Assembly: GCF_036492425.1 (NCBI RefSeq)
Contig: NZ_AP025292.1
Span: 124,001 to 188,000, forward strand
Length of the DNA stretch: 64,000 bases
Direction of reading: 5' to 3'
Source: Persicobacter psychrovividus
GTDB taxonomy: Bacteria > Bacteroidota > Bacteroidia > Cytophagales > Cyclobacteriaceae
Shown in pieces: positions 53,150-61,838 of this stretch; the stretch's first letter is position 1; each line of letters opens with the position of its first letter. Both the position numbers and the translations under genes were made by a program. A model generated the notes under the pieces. That model saw only the letters and a list, made by a program, of their open reading frames with translations, had not been told where the DNA came from and did not search any database.

Positions 53150-55078
53150 ATGAGCCTATTAGATAAAATAAAAAAGAACTACCACAGTAACACGGTTGAA
53201 TTGACAGTGTCCGAGTATCTGGAGCTGTGTAAAACCGACCAAACGGCCTTTCTCAAGCCTGCAGAAAGAATGCTGAAATCCATAGGGGAACCTAAAGTGA
53301 TTAATACGGGTGATGACCCGAAGTTAAGCAGACTGTTTTCCAACAAACGGATTAAGGTCTACCCTGCTTTCGAGGATTTCTATGGAATGGAAACAACAAT
53401 TGAGCAAATTGTTTCCTACTTCCGCCACTCTGCCCAGGGATTGGAAGAGAAAAAGCAGATTCTGTACTTGATGGGACCTGTTGGTGGTGGTAAAAGTTCA
53501 TTGGCTGAAAAGGTGAAAGCACTCATTCAGGAAAATCCTATTTATGTGCTGAAAGCCGGAGATACGGTTTCACCAGTATTTGAAAGCCCTTTAGGGTTGT
53601 TTTCTTCCTATAAGAAAGAGATCGAAGAAGCTTATGGTATTTCTTCTCGTTACATTCCGATGTGTATGAGTCCTTGGGCTTCCAAACGGTTGAAAGAGTT
53701 TGGGGGAGATGTTAATCAATTTCGTGTTGTGAAGATGTACCCATCGGTGCAGGATCAGGTAGCGGTAGCGAAAACAGAGCCTGGTGACGAAAATAACCAG
53801 GATATTTCAACCTTGGTGGGTAAGGTGGATATTCGTAAGCTTGCCGAGCATCAACAGTCCGACCCTGACGCCTACTCTTTCACTGGAGGTTTGTGTCTTG
53901 CCAATCAAGGGGTGATGGAGTTTGTCGAGATGTTTAAAGCGCCTATTAAAGTGCTTAACCCATTACTTACAGCCACACAGGAAAATAATTATAAAGGAAC
54001 AGAGCCTATCGGGGCAATTCCTTTCGATGGAATTATTCTTGCCCATTCCAATGAATCTGAGTGGGCGAAGTTTACTTCTGATAAGAAAAATGAAGCCTTC
54101 CTCGATCGGATTTATAAAGTACAGGTGCCTTATGTGCTGCGGGTTGATAAGGAAATCAAGATTTATGAAAAGTTGATTCGAGAAAGCTCACTCAGTGAAG
54201 CCGCTTGTGCACCGCAGACCCTCGAAATATTAGCACAGTTTGCCGTGATGTCACGTTTGACTCCCTCAGAAAACTCTTCTTTATTTTCAAAAATGAGAGT
54301 TTACAACGGGGAGTCTCTTAAGGATACTGACCCTAATGCTAAAAGCCTGCAGGAGTATCAGGATGAGGCTGGTATTAATGAGGGAATGACGGGGATTTCT
54401 ACCCGATTTGCCTTTAAGGTACTGTCAAAAGTATTTAATTATGATACTGATGAAATTGCAGCCAACCCCGTTCATTTGCTCTATGTCTTGGAGCAGGAGA
54501 TCATTAAAATGCAGATGGATAAAGATCGGGAAGAACGTTATCTGAATATCGTGAAATCAGTGCTGGCATCGAAATATGCAGAGTTTATTGCTGATGAAAT
54601 TCAGAAAGCATATATCGAATCCTATTCAACTTACGGACAAAATATCTTTGAGAAGTATGTTGTATATGCAGATCATTGGATGCAGAATAACGATTACCGT
54701 GATCCAGATTCGGGTGAGATGCTTAGCCGATCGATGCTGAATGATGAACTGGAGAAAATTGAAAAACCTGCAGGAATTGCGAATCCCAAGGATTTTCGTG
54801 CTGAGGTAACCAATTTTACCTTACGCTATAAGGCCTCGAATGAGGGACAGTCGCCAAGGTGGGATACCTATGAGAAAATCAAGACGGTCATTGAAAAGAA
54901 AATCTTCGCTAATACAGAGGATTTGTTGCCTGTAATTACCTTCAATGCTAAATCCAATAAGGAAGATGAGGCCAAGCATAAGGACTTTATCAACCGAATG
55001 CAGGATCGTGGGTATACTTACAAGCAGATCCGTATTCTTGTAGATTGGTTTATGCGTGTCAGAAAGACCATGGCCTAA
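53150..55078 (+). CDS. prkA: PrkA family serine protein kinase / AAA+ protein
   Basis: 642 residues. The AAA+ core has Walker A GPVGGGKSS at 109-117 and a sensor region in ILAHSNESEWAKF. The C-terminal PrkA kinase-like domain runs from ~390 to the end (YNGESLKDTDPNAKSLQEYQ, GEMLSRSMLNDELEKIEKP). The E. coli homologue is YeaG, an RpoS-dependent stress protein; the B. subtilis one acts in sporulation. First gene of the cluster with yeaH and spoVR. It carries a near-canonical Shine-Dalgarno sequence. An intrinsic terminator lies between it and yeaH. Confidence 0.95.
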   Translation: MSLLDKIKKNYHSNTVELTVSEYLELCKTDQTAFLKPAERMLKSIGEPKVINTGDDPKLSRLFSNKRIKVYPAFEDFYGMETTIEQIVSYFRHSAQGLEEKKQILYLMGPVGGGKSSLAEKVKALIQENPIYVLKAGDTVSPVFESPLGLFSSYKKEIEEAYGISSRYIPMCMSPWASKRLKEFGGDVNQFRVVKMYPSVQDQVAVAKTEPGDENNQDISTLVGKVDIRKLAEHQQSDPDAYSFTGGLCLANQGVMEFVEMFKAPIKVLNPLLTATQENNYKGTEPIGAIPFDGIILAHSNESEWAKFTSDKKNEAFLDRIYKVQVPYVLRVDKEIKIYEKLIRESSLSEAACAPQTLEILAQFAVMSRLTPSENSSLFSKMRVYNGESLKDTDPNAKSLQEYQDEAGINEGMTGISTRFAFKVLSKVFNYDTDEIAANPVHLLYVLEQEIIKMQMDKDREERYLNIVKSVLASKYAEFIADEIQKAYIESYSTYGQNIFEKYVVYADHWMQNNDYRDPDSGEMLSRSMLNDELEKIEKPAGIANPKDFRAEVTNFTLRYKASNEGQSPRWDTYEKIKTVIEKKIFANTEDLLPVITFNAKSNKEDEAKHKDFINRMQDRGYTYKQIRILVDWFMRVRKTMA

Positions 55079-55097
55079 GCCAGTATAAAGCTTGAAA

Positions 55098-55133
55098 ATA
55101 ACCCAGGGTCAGCTCCATGATTCTGGGTTTTTC
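55098..55133 (+). terminator. Terminator between prkA and yeaH
   Basis: AACCCAG/CTGGGTT stem with a 16-base loop, then TTTTTC-TTT. The stem is moderate, so some readthrough into yeaH is likely. It would make prkA more abundant than the downstream genes. Confidence 0.6.
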
Positions 55134-55159
55134 TTTATCGAATTAAACCAACCAAGGTG

Positions 55160-56434
55160 ATGGGAAAAATTATAGACAGACGCCAAAATTCCAAAGGGAA
55201 ATCGACAAGTAACCGACATCGGTTTTTGCGCCGTGTGGAAGACCAAATAAAAAAAGCATTACCTGATTTGATCAGTCAGGAAAAAATTACCGATGCCTCC
55301 AAAGGGGGGACCGTCCGCGTACCCATAAAAAAAATCAGTGAACCCTCTTTTCACCATGACGGACGGACGGGCAACAAAACAACTGTACGGCCAGGAAATG
55401 ATCGTTTCAATCAGGGGGATAAGATTCCCAAACCACCAAGTGGAGAAGGTAAAGGCAGCGGACAAGGGCAGGGCTCCAATGATCCTGCGGTCACGGAAGA
55501 TGAGTTTTCGGTGACCATTACCCGTGATGAGTTCCTTCATTATTTTTTCGATGATCTGGAATTGCCAAATCTGCTGAAAAAATATATGGAGCAAACCGAG
55601 GCGACCAAGTTACGCCGTGCAGGTTATTCAAAAGAAGGGAGCCCCGCAAAATTGGCGATCAAAACAAGTTATCAGCAATCTATGGCTCGGCAGATTGCCA
55701 TTAAGGGAGTGCTGAAAAAGAAGCTTGAAGGTTTAAAAGCAGCTTATGAGAGCAGTACTGATGTTGAAGAAAAGGCTTCCCTATTGGCTGAAATTGAATT
55801 GGTAGAGAAGCAGATGAAGAATGTTCCGTTCTTTGATCATATCGACCTGCGGTATAAAAACCATGAGCCCCACCCGCAGCCGATTACCTCTGCGGTGATG
55901 TTTTGTATTATGGATGTTTCTGCCTCTATGGGGGAGCATGAAAAGGATATTGCCAAACGATTTTTTACGCTGTTGTATATCTTTTTACAGAAGCAGTACA
56001 AGAAAATTGAGATTGTTTTTATCCGCCACCATACTGTGGCCAAAGAGGTTGATGAGGAAGAGTTTTTCAATTCCAGGGAATCAGGGGGTACGATCGTGGC
56101 GCCTTCTTTAAAGCTGATGCGTGATATCATCCGTGAACGGTACAACCTCTCTGATTGGAATATTTATTGTTGCCAGGCTTCGGATGGTGATGCCTGGTCT
56201 GAACGTGATGCGGTCGAATGCCGAAACATTATTAAGGAGCAATTGCTACCGCAGGTGCAGTATATGGCCTATCTGGAAATAAATAACAGCGAGTACTCCA
56301 GTTATCTGTGGCAAAATTATAAGGCCATTTCGGAGGATTCAGGATTTTCGATCAGGAAAATATATCAGGTATCTGAAATATGGCCTGTATTCAAAGGCCT
56401 TTTCAAAAAGAAATCGGTGATAAAAACAACTTAA
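55160..56434 (+). CDS. yeaH: YeaH (DUF444) family protein with von Willebrand A-like domain
   Basis: 424 residues from ATG 55160; an overlapping GTG one codon earlier is the alternative. The N-terminal ~100 residues are low-complexity and basic (RRQNSKGKSTSNRHRFLRR, GKGSGQGQGS). The core is a vWA-like domain whose MIDAS-type sequence is MDVSASMGE, with GGTIVAPSL and ASDGDAW. DUF444 proteins accompany PrkA and SpoVR in gamma-proteobacteria and other phyla. No catalytic activity is known. It probably acts as a partner of PrkA. Confidence 0.94.
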   Translation: MGKIIDRRQNSKGKSTSNRHRFLRRVEDQIKKALPDLISQEKITDASKGGTVRVPIKKISEPSFHHDGRTGNKTTVRPGNDRFNQGDKIPKPPSGEGKGSGQGQGSNDPAVTEDEFSVTITRDEFLHYFFDDLELPNLLKKYMEQTEATKLRRAGYSKEGSPAKLAIKTSYQQSMARQIAIKGVLKKKLEGLKAAYESSTDVEEKASLLAEIELVEKQMKNVPFFDHIDLRYKNHEPHPQPITSAVMFCIMDVSASMGEHEKDIAKRFFTLLYIFLQKQYKKIEIVFIRHHTVAKEVDEEEFFNSRESGGTIVAPSLKLMRDIIRERYNLSDWNIYCCQASDGDAWSERDAVECRNIIKEQLLPQVQYMAYLEINNSEYSSYLWQNYKAISEDSGFSIRKIYQVSEIWPVFKGLFKKKSVIKTT

Positions 56435-56483
56435 ACCTCCTTCCTTTTTTCATTACTTATACCCATCAATTGAATAACCCCCT

Positions 56484-57995
56484 ATGAGCATACATTCAAA
56501 AAAAGAACTCAGTAAAAAGATGTTTTCCAATCCTCATTGGGATTTTGAATCTATTGAGCTGGCCAATGAGATCACCGACTATTTTGGGAAATCTTTCCTG
56601 AAGCTTGACACCTACCCCAACCAAATTGAAGTTGTAACTTCTGAACAGATGCTTGATGCCTACTCGCTGATTGGTTTGCCAACCTCTTACCCGCACTGGA
56701 AGTTCGGAAAAGACTTTGTGATTAATCAGAATAATTATCGGCAAGGGCGAATGGGGCTTTCCTATGAAATGGTCATCAACAGCAATCCCTGCATCTCCTA
56801 TAATATGGAGAATAATTCGACTTGCTTGATGGTTCTCGTGATTGCGCATGCCTGCCAGGGGCATAATGCCTTTTTCAAAGGGAATTATATGTTTAAAGAC
56901 TGGACGAGCGCCGATGCAATTCTTGATTATATGGTTTTTGCCCGTGATTATGTGCTCAAATGCGAGGATGAGTTTGGTTATGAGGAGGTGGAGGCTACGC
57001 TGGATGCCTGCCATGCACTGATGAACCTTGGTGTTGATAAATACAAAAAACCCAGTGAGCGAAGTATCAGGGAGGAAAATGAACGGTTGCGGCAGCTGGT
57101 AGATTTCAAGCGGGAGAGTTATAATGAACTGTGGAAAACGATTCCTTCCTCAACCTCACCCATTGTAGAGGAAAGGCAGCGTGGCGCTGAAGTGGAGGAA
57201 AATATCCTGTACTACATTGAGAAAAATGCCCCCCGATTACCCCAATGGAAGCGGGAGTTAATCAGAATTGTCCGTAAGGTCAGTCAGTATTTTTATCCGC
57301 AGTCACAAACCAAAGTAATGAATGAGGGTTTTGCCACTTTTACACATTACCACCTGATCAATAAAATGCATGATGAAGGATTTCTCGAAGAAGGTTTTAT
57401 GCTTGAGTTTTTGCACCATCACAGTAGTGTGATCTTTCAGCCGCCCTATTCAAGTAAGTTTTTCAGTGGGTTGAATCCCTATACCCTGGGCTTCAACATC
57501 TTTATGGATATGAAGCGGATTTGTGAAAATCCGACAGCCGAAGATAAAGCATGGTTCCCAAATATGGCAGGAAAAGACTGGCTGGAACATTTTCATTTTG
57601 CCATGCAGAACTTCCGTGACGATTCCTTTTTGTTGCAATACCTGTCACCGAAAGTGATGCGCGACATGCGACTGTTTGCAATTCGCGATGATGAGAAGGA
57701 GAAGCATTATGAAATTACGGCAATTCACAATGAGTCTGGCTATCGAAAATTAAGGGAGTCGATCAGTTCGCAATATGCTCGGGAGAATTATGTGCCCGAT
57801 ATTCAGGCGGAGAAAGGGGATTTACATGAAAGTAACGTATTGAAGCTTATCTACAACCCAATCCATAACTATCAGCTGAATGATAAAGAGGCGGAGGAAA
57901 CACTGGACTATGTGCGGTACCTGTGGGGGTTTCCAGTACATCTTTACCGTAAAAATAAACTCGGTGTTAACCAGTTGCTGAAAAAGTCTTACTAA
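56484..57995 (+). CDS. spoVR: SpoVR family protein
   Basis: 503 residues. SpoVR-type landmarks include WKFGKDF near residue 73, AHACQGHNAFFKGNYMFKDW, GFATFTHYHLINKMHDEGFL, PYSSKFFSGLNPYTLGFNIF and the C-terminal YLWGFPVHLY. Its B. subtilis namesake is needed for spore cortex formation; the E. coli homologue YcgB is RpoS-dependent. This organism should not sporulate, so a stress or envelope role is more plausible. It is the third gene of the prkA-yeaH-spoVR set, 49 bp after yeaH. Confidence 0.94.
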   Translation: MSIHSKKELSKKMFSNPHWDFESIELANEITDYFGKSFLKLDTYPNQIEVVTSEQMLDAYSLIGLPTSYPHWKFGKDFVINQNNYRQGRMGLSYEMVINSNPCISYNMENNSTCLMVLVIAHACQGHNAFFKGNYMFKDWTSADAILDYMVFARDYVLKCEDEFGYEEVEATLDACHALMNLGVDKYKKPSERSIREENERLRQLVDFKRESYNELWKTIPSSTSPIVEERQRGAEVEENILYYIEKNAPRLPQWKRELIRIVRKVSQYFYPQSQTKVMNEGFATFTHYHLINKMHDEGFLEEGFMLEFLHHHSSVIFQPPYSSKFFSGLNPYTLGFNIFMDMKRICENPTAEDKAWFPNMAGKDWLEHFHFAMQNFRDDSFLLQYLSPKVMRDMRLFAIRDDEKEKHYEITAIHNESGYRKLRESISSQYARENYVPDIQAEKGDLHESNVLKLIYNPIHNYQLNDKEAEETLDYVRYLWGFPVHLYRKNKLGVNQLLKKSY

Positions 57996-57997
57996 AT

Positions 57998-58027
57998 AAA
58001 AAAAGCTGTCTTAAAGGACAGCTTTTT
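57998..58027. terminator. Bidirectional terminator between spoVR and hemA
   Basis: AAAAAGCTGTC/GACAGCTTTTT stem with a 6-base loop. It follows the spoVR stop by two bases and lies next to the hemA stop. Confidence 0.9.
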
Positions 58028-58031
58028 ACTT

Positions 58032-59309
58032 TTATTTTTTGATCAGTTCCTGTGACTTCTCCAAGTCGAAAAGATCATTCAAAACATCAACAATCTGGTC
58101 AGCTTCATCACGCTTGCAGGCGGCTTTTAGTTGCAACACAGGCAGCTTCATAATTCGCTGAACCATGGACTTGGTAACCTTCTCCATCATTTTAGCTTCT
58201 TCGTCAGAAGCATTTTTGAGGTATCTGGTTAATTCCTGTTGGCGGATTTGCTCCAAAGCATTTTTCATTTTCTTGATCGTCGGCGAAACCACCATCTCCT
58301 TGCTCCAATTCATGAACTCGGCCTGGCATTCCACGATAATCTCCTTCACCATTGGTATCGCCTTAATGCGTTTATCCAAAGCTTTATTGGTGGTTGCAGT
58401 AATATTATCAATATTATGAAGTGTGGCTCCTGAAATGTTTTCAATTTCCAACTCAATACTTCTTGGCACTGAAAGGTCGATGAAATGTTTGTAACCGTGA
58501 ATAGGGAAGCTTCTGACAAAATCAGCAGTAATAAACGGTTTGTCCATCGCCACCGAGCTGATGATTACATCCGCCTCTTCGGCAAGGAATTTTTTCGCAG
58601 ATTCAAAAGGAAGCGTCTTGACGTTCAGCTCATCGGCTAACTTGCTTGCTTTACTTTCTGTTCTGTTGGAAATATAAATTTCCTGAAAGCCAGCATCCAC
58701 CAGGTTTTTAGTAACATCTTCCCCGATTTCTCCCAGTCCAAGAACCAGAATTTTAGGGTTGACAATCTGTGTCGTGAGGTTTTCAGCAATTTCTGAAGCA
58801 GCATAAGAAACAGAAGCAGCACCATCGCGGAAAGCTGTTTCTTGAGATACCCGTTTGTTGCAGTAGAATATGGTATGCATCAGACGGTGAAGAAATGGGC
58901 CCGCCATATTTTCATCACAAGCCCATTGATAAGCTTTTTTCACCTGGTTGGAAATCTGAATATCTCCGACCACTTTAGATTCCAAGCCCATACTTATCTG
59001 AAATAAGTAGTGAACAGCTTCGTGATGATTGGTAATACCAGTGAATTTTTGAGCAACAGAACACGGGTTTGGCAGGTGTTTTACCAATCCAACAATTCGA
59101 CCGATCTCAAACGTTAAGTCTTTACTGTGATTGTAATAGACCTCCGTTCGGTTACATGTTGAAAGCACCAAAGCCTCGTTAATTCCCAACTTCTCTTTAA
59201 GTTCAAAAAGTAAGGTTTTACACCCTTGCTCATTAAGCGCAACGATTTCTCGCAGATCAATTTCTGCGCTTTTGTGCGAAATCCCTGTTACTTTAATCTG
59301 ATTTACCAT
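58032..59309 (-). CDS. hemA: Glutamyl-tRNA reductase
   Basis: First enzyme of the C5 pathway to 5-aminolevulinate and heme. 425 residues. The catalytic cysteine is C52 in VLSTCNRTEVYY, and GISHKSAEID near the N-terminus is typical. The NADPH domain has VLGLGEIGEDV (near residue 190), ISNRTESKASKLA and FIDLSVPRSIE. The C-terminal dimerisation helices follow (EFMNWSKEMVVSPTIKKMK). It uses glutamyl-tRNA, the product of the gltX type of enzyme at the left end of this window. No other hem gene is adjacent. Confidence 0.96.
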   Translation of the reverse strand: MVNQIKVTGISHKSAEIDLREIVALNEQGCKTLLFELKEKLGINEALVLSTCNRTEVYYNHSKDLTFEIGRIVGLVKHLPNPCSVAQKFTGITNHHEAVHYLFQISMGLESKVVGDIQISNQVKKAYQWACDENMAGPFLHRLMHTIFYCNKRVSQETAFRDGAASVSYAASEIAENLTTQIVNPKILVLGLGEIGEDVTKNLVDAGFQEIYISNRTESKASKLADELNVKTLPFESAKKFLAEEADVIISSVAMDKPFITADFVRSFPIHGYKHFIDLSVPRSIELEIENISGATLHNIDNITATTNKALDKRIKAIPMVKEIIVECQAEFMNWSKEMVVSPTIKKMKNALEQIRQQELTRYLKNASDEEAKMMEKVTKSMVQRIMKLPVLQLKAACKRDEADQIVDVLNDLFDLEKSQELIKK

Positions 59310-59328
59310 AATTTCTTCTTCTACCTCA

Positions 59329-59336
59329 CAAAAATA
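59329..59336 (-). promoter_or_regulatory. hemA -7 box
   Basis: TATTTTTG on the minus strand, 19 bases before the ATG. The -33 element is not clear. Confidence 0.4.
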
Positions 59337-59528
59337 CTTGTTTCCTCACTAAATTCGCTGATAATAATCATTTTTGAAGGTTATTTATATCTATTCTAAA
59401 TTATTCAGCGAAAATCAAGCCGTTTTACTCATCTCCTACCTATTTATGACTAATAGATCTTTAATATAAAACTGTTAGTGAAGGGTGGTCAGCATAGAAA
59501 AATTAATAAATTTTTGTCGATTCTATTA

Positions 59529-59536
59529 TATATTTG
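59529..59536 (+). promoter_or_regulatory. -7 box upstream of the propeller-like protein gene
   Basis: TATATTTG, 45 bases before the ATG at 59582. A TTG lies only 12 bases upstream, so support is partial. Confidence 0.45.
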
Positions 59537-59581
59537 TGGCTTAAAGGGGCAAAATGTCCTTGTTATTTTTAAAAATAAAAT

Positions 59582-60520
59582 ATGATTTTTAAGCAATTTA
59601 TTTCGGTTTGGATGGCTGTAAAAAGTATCCTGATCGGTTGCCCTTTTCCTAATGAAGTGTGTGAGTCTTGCCCAGATCGGCTTTATGAAATTAATATGGT
59701 TGGCAAGTTACCTGACCAGGTGAAGGAGTCCTCGGGTTTGGCGGCACATAACGATTTGTTTTTTACCCATTCGGATAGCGGTGGCCCCGCTGTTTTATAT
59801 GCCTTTAAAGATGGTGAAGATTTAAAGGGGGAAATTGCGATTCCAGGTGTTAAAAACGTCGATTGGGAAGATTTGGCGCAAGATAATGACGGCCACGTTT
59901 TTATAGGCGATATTGGCAATAATTTGAATGGGCGAAAAGACCTGACCATTTATCGTTACAATATTTTCAGCAGCGATGTGGAGGTGATTAATTATCATTA
60001 TGAGGACCAGCGGGATTTTCCTCCCAAAAAGAATAAGGACAAACGTTTTGACTGCGAGGGGATGTTTTGGGCCAGAGGTCACCTTTATCTGATTGCTAAA
60101 ATTCGGGGAGGTAAACAGGTTAAGATTTATCAGTTGCCTGATCGGGCAGGAAGCTATGAGGCAAAAGTGGTGCAGGAATTCAAAATGAAATTGCAGGTAA
60201 CGGGTGCAGATATCAGTCCAGATGGTCGTCAGGTGGTGCTTTTGAGTTACGGAAAGGTGCTGATGTACAAGACTTTTTTCGAGGAGGATAATACCATTCA
60301 GCTGGTACCAGTATACTGCAAACGGTTTTTAAATTCAGGGCAGTCAGAGGGAGTCTTGTTTTTGGATGAAGAACGCCTTTTGATTACCAATGAAAAAGGG
60401 AAGGTGTTTTTGATGGAACGCAGGGTGCCAATAGAGCAGCAACCTGAGGAGTTGAAGGAGCGGCCGATTGTTGCCCCGCCGATTGTTCCCAAGGAGCAAA
60501 TCAATAATACGGACCGATAA
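59582..60520 (+). CDS. Exported beta-propeller-like protein, unknown function
   Basis: 312 residues. A hydrophobic start (MIFKQFISVWMAVKSILIGC) with a cysteine at residue 20 could be a lipoprotein or signal sequence, followed by a Cys-rich stretch (CPFPNEVCESCPDR). The rest has recurring propeller-like strands: NVDWEDLAQDNDGHVFIGDI, GNNLNGRKDLTIYRYNI, LYLIAKIRGGKQVKIYQL and DISPDGRQVVLLSYGKVLM. The C-terminal ~35 residues are Pro-rich and disordered. Similar 'DWEDLA...GDIGNN' proteins are common and uncharacterised in Bacteroidota. Downstream is a region dense in DnaA-box-like sequences. Confidence 0.72.
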   Translation: MIFKQFISVWMAVKSILIGCPFPNEVCESCPDRLYEINMVGKLPDQVKESSGLAAHNDLFFTHSDSGGPAVLYAFKDGEDLKGEIAIPGVKNVDWEDLAQDNDGHVFIGDIGNNLNGRKDLTIYRYNIFSSDVEVINYHYEDQRDFPPKKNKDKRFDCEGMFWARGHLYLIAKIRGGKQVKIYQLPDRAGSYEAKVVQEFKMKLQVTGADISPDGRQVVLLSYGKVLMYKTFFEEDNTIQLVPVYCKRFLNSGQSEGVLFLDEERLLITNEKGKVFLMERRVPIEQQPEELKERPIVAPPIVPKEQINNTDR

Positions 60521-60526
60521 TGTGCG

Positions 60527-60734
60527 TGATCCACAGTTTTGTGAGTAATTATTGTGGATATGTTGAAAACTCGGTGGATAACTCTTTACTTATCCACTAA
60601 TCATTGTGAAACATGAGTGGTTTGTCGGTGAAACAGCGATAAAATTCATGATTATCGAAAATCCGAAACGGTAAATGTAAATAAAAAGGGGTTTTCCACA
60701 TGTTAATTGTGGAAAACCCCTTTTTTGTGGATAA
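60527..60734. promoter_or_regulatory. Cluster of DnaA-box-like sites
   Basis: Against the consensus TTATCCACA there is one perfect site at 60726-60734 (minus). One-mismatch sites are at 60527-60535 (TGATCCACA, plus), 60553-60561 (minus), 60573-60581 (minus) and 60590-60598 (plus). TTTTCCACA-type sites form the two arms of the hairpin at 60692-60716. This gives seven sites in 208 bases, in both orientations, within a non-coding gap. Could be an origin or a DnaA-binding control region. Confidence 0.5.
60683..60726. terminator. Bidirectional terminator between propeller protein and outer-membrane barrel
   Basis: AAAAAGGGGTTTTCCACA/TGTGGAAAACCCCTTTTT: an 18-bp stem with a 7-base loop and T-runs on both strands. 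Its arms include DnaA-box-like TTTTCCACA. Confidence 0.85.
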
Positions 60735-60743
60735 GTGAATTGA

Positions 60744-61604
60744 TTACAGCTTATTTGTTGAACGGTAATTTTTAGATTTCACTTTTTTTGGTGTACTGCG
60801 TTTTCGATTTTTCTGCTTGATTTTCAGGTGTTGGTTGTACAGGTATTTTGTTCCTGATTTATTCCATGGGCGATAAACAACACCAATAGAAGAGTAAAAG
60901 TACCCATCTTTGGCTTGCCCTTCTACTTTAATGCCATCGAGAAAATCTGAGGTTGAAAAGCGATAAGCCCCTTCGATATTCACGGTGAACTTGTCAGAGA
61001 TATGATAATTAAAACCTAAGCCAACAGGGACAATTATGCCTAATTGAGCGTGTGAAATCATGGAAATGTTATCCGTGCTGGGGCTGGTGGCATTGTTGAT
61101 CACGAAGCCGTCATTTCTAATTGAAGAGGAGCTGTAGTCTTCATGAATAAACATGACGTTACCCAGGCCTACGAATAGGTCAATATCCCAGTATTGTGTG
61201 GCTTTTAGATAGTTGAGGCTGGTCAGGATTTTTCTTCTGATGACTGCATAGTACTCTATATTTCTGCTGCTAAAAGCGAGGGAAACAGAATCTTTATACA
61301 TGGGAAGTGATCCGCCATCGAAAGTTTGGCTGAAAAAGTTTAGGTGTGCAGAAGCTGACCAGTAGTTGTTAATCTGATAATGAATCCCTATGCCTACCAG
61401 TGGGTTAAAGTAACTTTTACTGTCAGCCAGTTTAAGGGCGTCAGTATTCAAAGTGGTACTTCCTACCGATGCACCAAAAGACCATTTACTGCGCAGGTTC
61501 GTGTGATGACTAAATCCTTTGGAGGCTGCTCGGCCTTGGGCAAAAACGGAGCCTGTTGTAAGGATCAGTAGAAAAAATAATAGGTTGAAACGTTGTGTCT
61601 TCAT
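60744..61604 (-). CDS. Outer-membrane beta-barrel protein
   Basis: 286 residues. Signal peptide MKTQRFNLLFFLLILTTGSVFAQ. The mature part has ~8 amphipathic strands ending in aromatic residues (KWSFGASVGSTTLN, YWSASAHLNFFSQTF, NIEYYAVIRRKI, FTVNIEGAYRFST, YFYSSIGVVYRPW), a typical small Bacteroidota porin-like barrel. As in the barrel at 7.4-8.2 kb, a ~35-residue Lys/Arg-rich tail follows the last strand. The role is unknown. Apparently monocistronic. Confidence 0.78.
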   Translation of the reverse strand: MKTQRFNLLFFLLILTTGSVFAQGRAASKGFSHHTNLRSKWSFGASVGSTTLNTDALKLADSKSYFNPLVGIGIHYQINNYWSASAHLNFFSQTFDGGSLPMYKDSVSLAFSSRNIEYYAVIRRKILTSLNYLKATQYWDIDLFVGLGNVMFIHEDYSSSSIRNDGFVINNATSPSTDNISMISHAQLGIIVPVGLGFNYHISDKFTVNIEGAYRFSTSDFLDGIKVEGQAKDGYFYSSIGVVYRPWNKSGTKYLYNQHLKIKQKNRKRSTPKKVKSKNYRSTNKL

Positions 61605-61838
61605 AGGTGGGACATTGGTTAAATCAGGTACTCAAAGTCAAATAGATTCCTTCAGGGCGAAAGATAATTGATTCAACTATATATATAAAATGATTTACTC
61701 AATACCACAGGCAGAGGTTGGAGCTTCTGATTTGTTGATGAAGTAACAAACGTATGTTTTGTGGAAGAATTATGGGGTGTTATTTTATAAGAATACTTGT
61801 AAGTGATTGATTAGCAGGTGGTGAGTGGCGGTGGCTGT
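61605..61838. other. Intergenic region
   Basis: About 230 bp between the barrel start and the MerR-type gene stop. No gene or clear terminator stem recognised. Confidence 0.35.
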
